Origin: Myrmaecium sp. VS I D KN 1
Taxonomy: Eukaryota; Ascomycota; Dothideomycetes; Valsariales; Valsariaceae
Length of the DNA: 64,000 nt
Direction: 5' to 3'
Assembly (NCBI GenBank): GCA_019775845.1
Contig: JADQAV010000024.1
Span: 186,001-250,000 of the forward strand
Every line of letters begins with the position of its first letter. The stretch's first letter is position 1. This document shows, in pieces, positions 59,446-64,000 of this stretch. The notes under the pieces are model-generated. The model searched no databases and was not told the origin of the DNA. It was given only the letters and a program-made list of their open reading frames with translations. The position numbers and the translations under genes were made by a program.

Positions 59446-60682
59446 CTACGACTTCTTATTCACCAACGTCACCACCACCGCAATCACCACAATCACCACG
59501 ATAATCAACAGCACGACGAGCAAGCACCACCACTTCTTCCGGTTGCGGGAGCGGGCGCTGTCGATCGCGCCGACGAGCTCCGTGTTCGCCTTGACGACGT
59601 CCTCGTGCACCTGCTCGGCCTTCTGCTCGATCGACGCCACCAGCGGCTCCTGCTGCGTCACGATCGCGTCCAGGTCCTGGAAGAGCTGCGCCAGCTCCAC
59701 CATCGTCTGCTCGATGTTCTGGATGAGCGCGTGCCGGGCCCGCACGTTGGAGAGCGCGGATTGGGCTTGGCCCGAGCGGCCTTGTTGGAGGAGCTGGATG
59801 AGGGGAGGAGGTTAGTATCGAGATCGAGAGCGTCGAAGAAGCTGAAAAAAATGGAGGGGGATGGGGATGGGGGGGTTAGGGGAATTAACTCACCGCCTGC
59901 TGAAAAACCTGCTGATTCGGATCCTCGCACGCCTCGCGCACCTCCTCCTCCGTCGCGTCCGGGCGGACGATGCGGTACTGGCGGGCCTGCGCCTCCTGCG
60001 CCTGATGGCGGAACTCGCTCTCCAACCGCTGGTACTGCTGGATGGAGGCGCGGAGGCGGCGATCGACTTTCCCGACCTGGGGCGCGTTGCGCGGGTGCCC
60101 GGACGCGGGGAGGGATTTGATCTTGCGCACCCGCTGCACGAGCGCCTGGTACGCGGCCATGATGCTCGTGCCTTCGTCGCGGATCTCGGTCGCGGCGCGA
60201 CCCGGGTTCGTGCTGGTGAGGAAGCCCCGGTGGGTTTGCTCGAGTCGGCTTAGACGCCCGTCCAGCTCGTCGATCGCCCGGTCGATTTCTCGGCAGTCGT
60301 CCAGGATGGCGTTTGGGTTGTTGCCGGTGGCTCCGCCGCCGTTGACGGGCTGCATCTCGACGTCCACCCCGGATTCTACTGGGTACCGTCGTTAGGGAGG
60401 GGATCGAGAGGCTGTGAAGGGAGGGGATCGAGAGGCTGTGAAGGAGGGGCATGGAGGTGCTCACGTTGTGTGTAGCCGCGGCCGCCACTGCCGCCGTATT
60501 GGTTATCCTGTTGGCCGTAGCCGACTTGGTTGTAGTTGCCGTATTGCTGGTCCACGGACGGGGGTAGGTCAGCAAGATGTGCGGTGCCATGTCGGGGTCT
60601 GGGAGATGTGGAAGGGGGAGAAGATGGACGGTCGGCGTGCGCGACGGACGCCGCAGCCGCGGACGGGCAAACTCACGCTCAT
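59446..60682 (-). CDS. SSO1: Plasma-membrane t-SNARE syntaxin (Sso1/Sso2)
   Basis: Qa-SNARE that drives fusion of secretory vesicles with the plasma membrane. Exons are 60677-60682, 60465-60546, 59894-60378 and 59446-59793, giving 306 aa. The first coding exon is only ATGAGC. An N-terminal Gln/Asn/Tyr/Gly-rich stretch is followed by the three-helix Habc domain (about 45-175), then the SNARE helix (about 195-265) beginning RSGQAQSALSNVRARHALIQ with the central glutamine layer, then RNRKKWW and a C-terminal membrane anchor rich in Val and Ile ending VNKKS. The joins at introns 2 and 3 fall before ESGVDVEMQ and LLQQGRSGQ. Intron 2 contains a direct duplication of about 25 bp. Confidence 0.94.
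60395..60444 (+). repeat. Tandem duplication in SSO1 intron 2
   Basis: Two adjacent near-identical copies of a roughly 25-bp unit containing GGATCGAGAGGCTGTGAAGG lie within the intron at 60379-60464. This looks like a recent slippage duplication; it alters only intron length. Confidence 0.85.
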
Positions 60683-61570
60683 GGTGACAGCGTGAATGCG
60701 TCGAGGCTGTCAGGTGGAGGTGGAGGAGGTGTGAACGGAGGGAAGGTGTGGTGCTCCCCTGAGATGCGGACTTGGTCCCTGAAGCGGCGCGGCGATCGTC
60801 TCGGCAACCGACTGGGTGGGAAACTGTGGACGAGCGGAGAGCAGAGCGAAAGGACGGCAAGTTGATGCTGTAGTGTAATGGGGAGGGGGGGTATCACGAT
60901 ATCGTATCTGGTGTTGGAAATTGAAGAGCGAGGAAGAAAGAAAAGTGAAGGGAAGAGAGGAGTCGGAAGTGCCGAAGGATTGAAGGTGAGAAAGCGCACG
61001 GGTGCAGGTTGTGTGTGTGTGTGTGTGTGTGTGACAGGAAGGAGGCGCGGTGTGAGACATCAGGAGGTCCGGTTGAGCCTCAGGTCGCGCCCCGCCTGCC
61101 CGCCTCCTGGACCGTTTACTCGTCGTCGCGACCGCGCCAAGCGGGAAGGGTTCAGGGGGGCGTGGGCGCCCTGGGGAAGGGGAAAAAGGGGGGCCAGGGC
61201 CGCCACAGCGGGTGGGTAAGGATTGCGAGTGGGGCGGGTTGGGCGAGTACGAGAGCGAGGGAGAGGCAGTGCTCCCCCTTCCTTAAGGCTAAAAATATCC
61301 TTAACTACTAACCACCTACCCATCTACACATAATATTAACCTGTTAGTATAGTAGAGACAGGCTGCTCTCCCGTTCACCATCAGTTCCCATATGTAAGCC
61401 TGCTATCAATCAAGATCATCATAGTAATCTCTTGGAATCTATACAGCCCACTCACACATGTTCCATCGACCTATTCTCCCCTCCCCTCTATGGCCTTCCA
61501 GTCTAACCCAGCAACGCCATCTCCAAAAAGTGCAAAACCCTACCCTTCAAATAAAGCAAAAAAATCCCAC
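60683..61570. other. Intergenic region upstream of SSO1
   Basis: SSO1 promoter side and NPT1 3' flank. It holds the (TG)12 tract and otherwise no recognisable feature. Confidence 0.5.
61010..61033 (+). repeat. (TG)12 microsatellite upstream of SSO1
   Basis: Twelve TG units lie about 330 bp upstream of the SSO1 start codon. Confidence 0.95.
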
Positions 61571-63391
61571 CTACTCTCCCCTCCTCTCCCCACCCTCCCC
61601 ACCCCACCTCTCCCTCTCATCCACCCCCTTCCACTCCCTCTCCGCATACCCCAACCGCCTCTTGACCTCCGCCACCGTCCGCGCATCCCCCGTGTTCTTC
61701 CCCACATTATCACTAATTTTGACCGCCGGCCGCCCCGCCGCGCTCGCCAGCTTGATCACGATGTTCAGCGGCGGGCTCTTGCGACCGTCCGAGGCGCGGA
61801 CGAAGTCGTTCGTCAGGAACGTACCCACCCCGAACGTCGGCCGGAACCCGGCCGCCTCCGCCGCCGCCTTGTACCGCACGCACAGCTCCACGTTTAGGCT
61901 GTCCGAGAAGACGATCGCCTTCGGCGCCCGGATCCCCTCCGCGTCGTAGAACCGTCGCATCGTCGCGATGAAGTCCTCCGGGTCCCCGGAGTCCTGTCGC
62001 ACCCCCGTGAACACCTCGGCGTAGGTCGGAGGTCGCTGCGGCTGCTGCTGCTGCTGCTTTCCCTGGCCGTCCTCGATCGGCGCGTGCAGTGGCGGCTTGG
62101 TCCCGCTTAGATCTCCCGTCGTGGACGAGAAGTCCGTTTCCGCGGTCAAGGAGGCTGCGCTGGCGTTGGCGCCAGACGCCGCCACGGTGAACTCGGGGAT
62201 CGGCTTCCTGAACGCCCGCAGGAAGGCATCGGTGCCGTAAGTGTCGGTAAGGGCGATGCCCAGGACCTATATTGATTGTGAGAACCGATATCACCAGCCA
62301 TTTCCGCGTTAGGCAAACCACTTACCCCCGCACCAAAAGTCCCCACCCAGTACCGCAGCGCAATCTCGTTCGCCTCCTCATAATCATCCGTGATAGCCGC
62401 CACGCCCATGAACCACTCATGCGCCACCGTCCCCACCGGCGGAATCCCATACTTCATCGCAAAATGCACATTGCTCGTCCCACTCAGCACGCCCGTCCAC
62501 CCTTCCTTCTTCCTTTCCGCCGCGGCCTCCATCAAGCCCTGCAGCACCAGGTCCTGCGTGTGGTAGTCCCGTCGACGGCGGGTGCCGAACTCGGAGAAGA
62601 CGCAGCCGGCCCGCAGGAGCTGCTCGCCCTTGCGCCGCGCCAGCGCCACCTGGCCCGCGTGCGTCCAGTCCCGGTCGCCGAACTTGAAGTACGCCTCGCT
62701 CACCAGCGCCAGCAGCGGGATCTCGTACAGAATCGTCTCCGCCCAGAGGCCTTCGATGTGGATGCTCACGTCCCCGAGCTCGTCGCCCTCGTCCGCGTCA
62801 CCACCGCCGGAGGAGGAAGCGCCGTCGCGTTCTGCCTCGTTCGTCGCCGGCGTGAACGTCAGCGTGACCTGGCGGTCCGGGTGCAAGCGGAAGTCGGCCA
62901 TGTAGCGCAGGTAGGGCTCCGGGAGGTAAGGGCACGTGGTGCGGAGGTACTCGAGCTCGGCGGGGGTGAGTCGGAGGTTGGCGAGCTCTGTTGCGCAGCA
63001 GGGAAGCAATTCCGGGCGTCAGCAAGGCACCTCACCTGAAACGAGCAACGGAAGCAAGGAAGTATAAGAGGGAACGTACGATCCACCTGCCCCCGCAACC
63101 ACGCAAACGCGCGCCGATTCAGCTTCAGGTGCGGCGTCCGGTTCGTGAAGCCGTACGTCACCGGCACGTCCGGGAAGTACTTCAGCACGCAGCACTGCAT
63201 CGTGAGCTTGTAGAGGTCCCTGCGATCCCACATCAACATTCAGCGATAGCGCAAGGTAAGTCGAGCACCGATGCGGGGATCGAGCAACCGTAAGACAGGA
63301 TGGAAGAGAGAACTTACGTATCCAGCAACGACACGATGCCCTCTGGCACTGCGTCGGCGGCGCGGGTGCCGGCGTTGGTTTCTGATGCCAT
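61571..63391 (-). CDS. NPT1: Nicotinate phosphoribosyltransferase
   Basis: Joins nicotinic acid to PRPP to give nicotinate mononucleotide, the entry of the NAD+ salvage (Preiss-Handler) route. Exons are 63318-63391, 63080-63219, 62326-62987 and 61571-62266, giving 523 aa. Signatures: SLLDTDLYKLTMQCCVLK at the N-terminus, TYGFTNRTP, FSEFGTRRRRDYHTQD (about 200-215, PRPP/phosphate site), SGTSNVHFA, GTVAHEWFMG (histidine loop), LTDTYGTDAF and GVRQDSGDP. Compared with yeast Npt1 there are two low-complexity inserts: an acidic Ser/Gly one near residue 130 and a Gly-rich, poly-Gln one (QQQQQ, about 361-366). The C-terminus ends in a Gly/Glu/Arg tail whose coding strand has no C at all over the last 60 bp. 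Confidence 0.95.
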
Positions 63392-64000
63392 GTGTGCTGC
63401 TGGTGGCCGTGGGTGACGACGAAAGCGCCCGAGGAAAAAGAGAATGGCGAAAGGGAGAACCTGAGCGCAGTCCCGTTACTGATGCGAGTGGACAGAAGGG
63501 ACTCGCGGCGGTTGTGTCTAGCACAGAGATTCCGGGTTCGTGATCGAGGGTAAGTGTGGTGTATGAGAAAGAAGTCGCGGCGGTGATGCAAGTAGTAGCA
63601 AGGAAATGGGAGGGAGGGGGAGGGGGAGGGGGAGGGGGGGGTTCTGAGGTGGGCGATAGATGATCAGATAACGGAATTTAACGGCGGCGCGGCGGATGTG
63701 GGCGGGCCAAGTCGTTGACGTTTTCCGAGTGGGGCCGCGCGGCAGGTTGCACTTCAGGTTCAAGCTGGGAGGTAGTGGTAAGGATGTTGAGGTTGCTTAA
63801 TTCCCTTACAATAGAAATAGCACAGTTCACCTGATATATGCCACGAACACTGCGTCGTCTCTCATACATATAAATATGTTCATAGGCCATATGCTATGTC
63901 TACCCCACGGTGTGGTTTCCCCTCCTCCCCCCTCTTTCACATTCGTCATCGCCGACGCGGCCGATCTCGGTATCGCACCAGAAACAGCCGCGCGCCTGAA
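63392..64000. other. Intergenic region upstream of NPT1
   Basis: This contains the NPT1 promoter side. A G-run block at 63608-63641 (runs of 3-9 G separated by single A) could form a G-quadruplex. No gene is recognisable up to the window edge. Confidence 0.5.

Overview
This window is nuclear DNA of a filamentous ascomycete (Pezizomycotina). The evidence is short 48-136 nt spliceosomal introns, GC-rich coding sequence, a homoisocitrate dehydrogenase of the fungal aminoadipate lysine pathway, an eisosome Pil1 protein, a bacteriorhodopsin-type fungal opsin, a Pth11-like rhodopsin-domain receptor, and a transposon erased by repeat-induced point mutation (RIP: CpA changed to TpA). The class (Sordariomycetes, Dothideomycetes, Leotiomycetes and so on) cannot be fixed from sequence reading alone.

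Layout. 1-2.6 kb: unassigned DNA and a 2,100-bp RIP-saturated DNA transposon with GC-rich terminal inverted repeats. 2.9-16.9 kb: mitochondrial isoleucyl-tRNA synthetase (+), a secreted CAP/PR-1 protein with a Ser/Thr minisatellite (-), 3-mercaptopyruvate sulfurtransferase (-), APC11 (+), a conserved hypothetical (+) and LYS12 (-). 17.9-30.4 kb: ZIP zinc transporter (-), opsin (+), a three-RPEL-repeat protein (+), and an MFS sugar/quinate-type transporter (-) divergent from a DUF2264 protein (+). 31-46 kb: a coiled-coil protein with repeated FFHA motifs (-), DNA polymerase kappa (+), a CYP52-like P450 (-) and the mitotic kinesin BimC (-). 46.4-64 kb: a UPF0183/PHAF1 family protein (+), PIL1 (+), a Pth11-like receptor (+), a hexose-type transporter (+), the plasma-membrane syntaxin SSO1 (-) and nicotinate phosphoribosyltransferase NPT1 (-).

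Most genes are housekeeping and independently regulated. I see no secondary-metabolite cluster, CRISPR array, viral element, rRNA or convincing tRNA. The only plausible functional pair is the divergent MFS transporter and DUF2264 protein. Exon structures were derived by hand from splice signals and family similarity, and every spliced CDS length is a multiple of three.

The most unusual large-scale signal is a reversal of coding-strand G/C skew along many genes: C-rich in the body and strongly G-rich, C-poor at the 3' end, on both strands. Other points of note are the intact, nearly identical TIRs of an otherwise destroyed transposon, an opsin with the full set of bacteriorhodopsin pump residues, a perfect 44-residue RPEL tandem repeat, an FFHA-motif protein, and a 6-nt first coding exon in SSO1.
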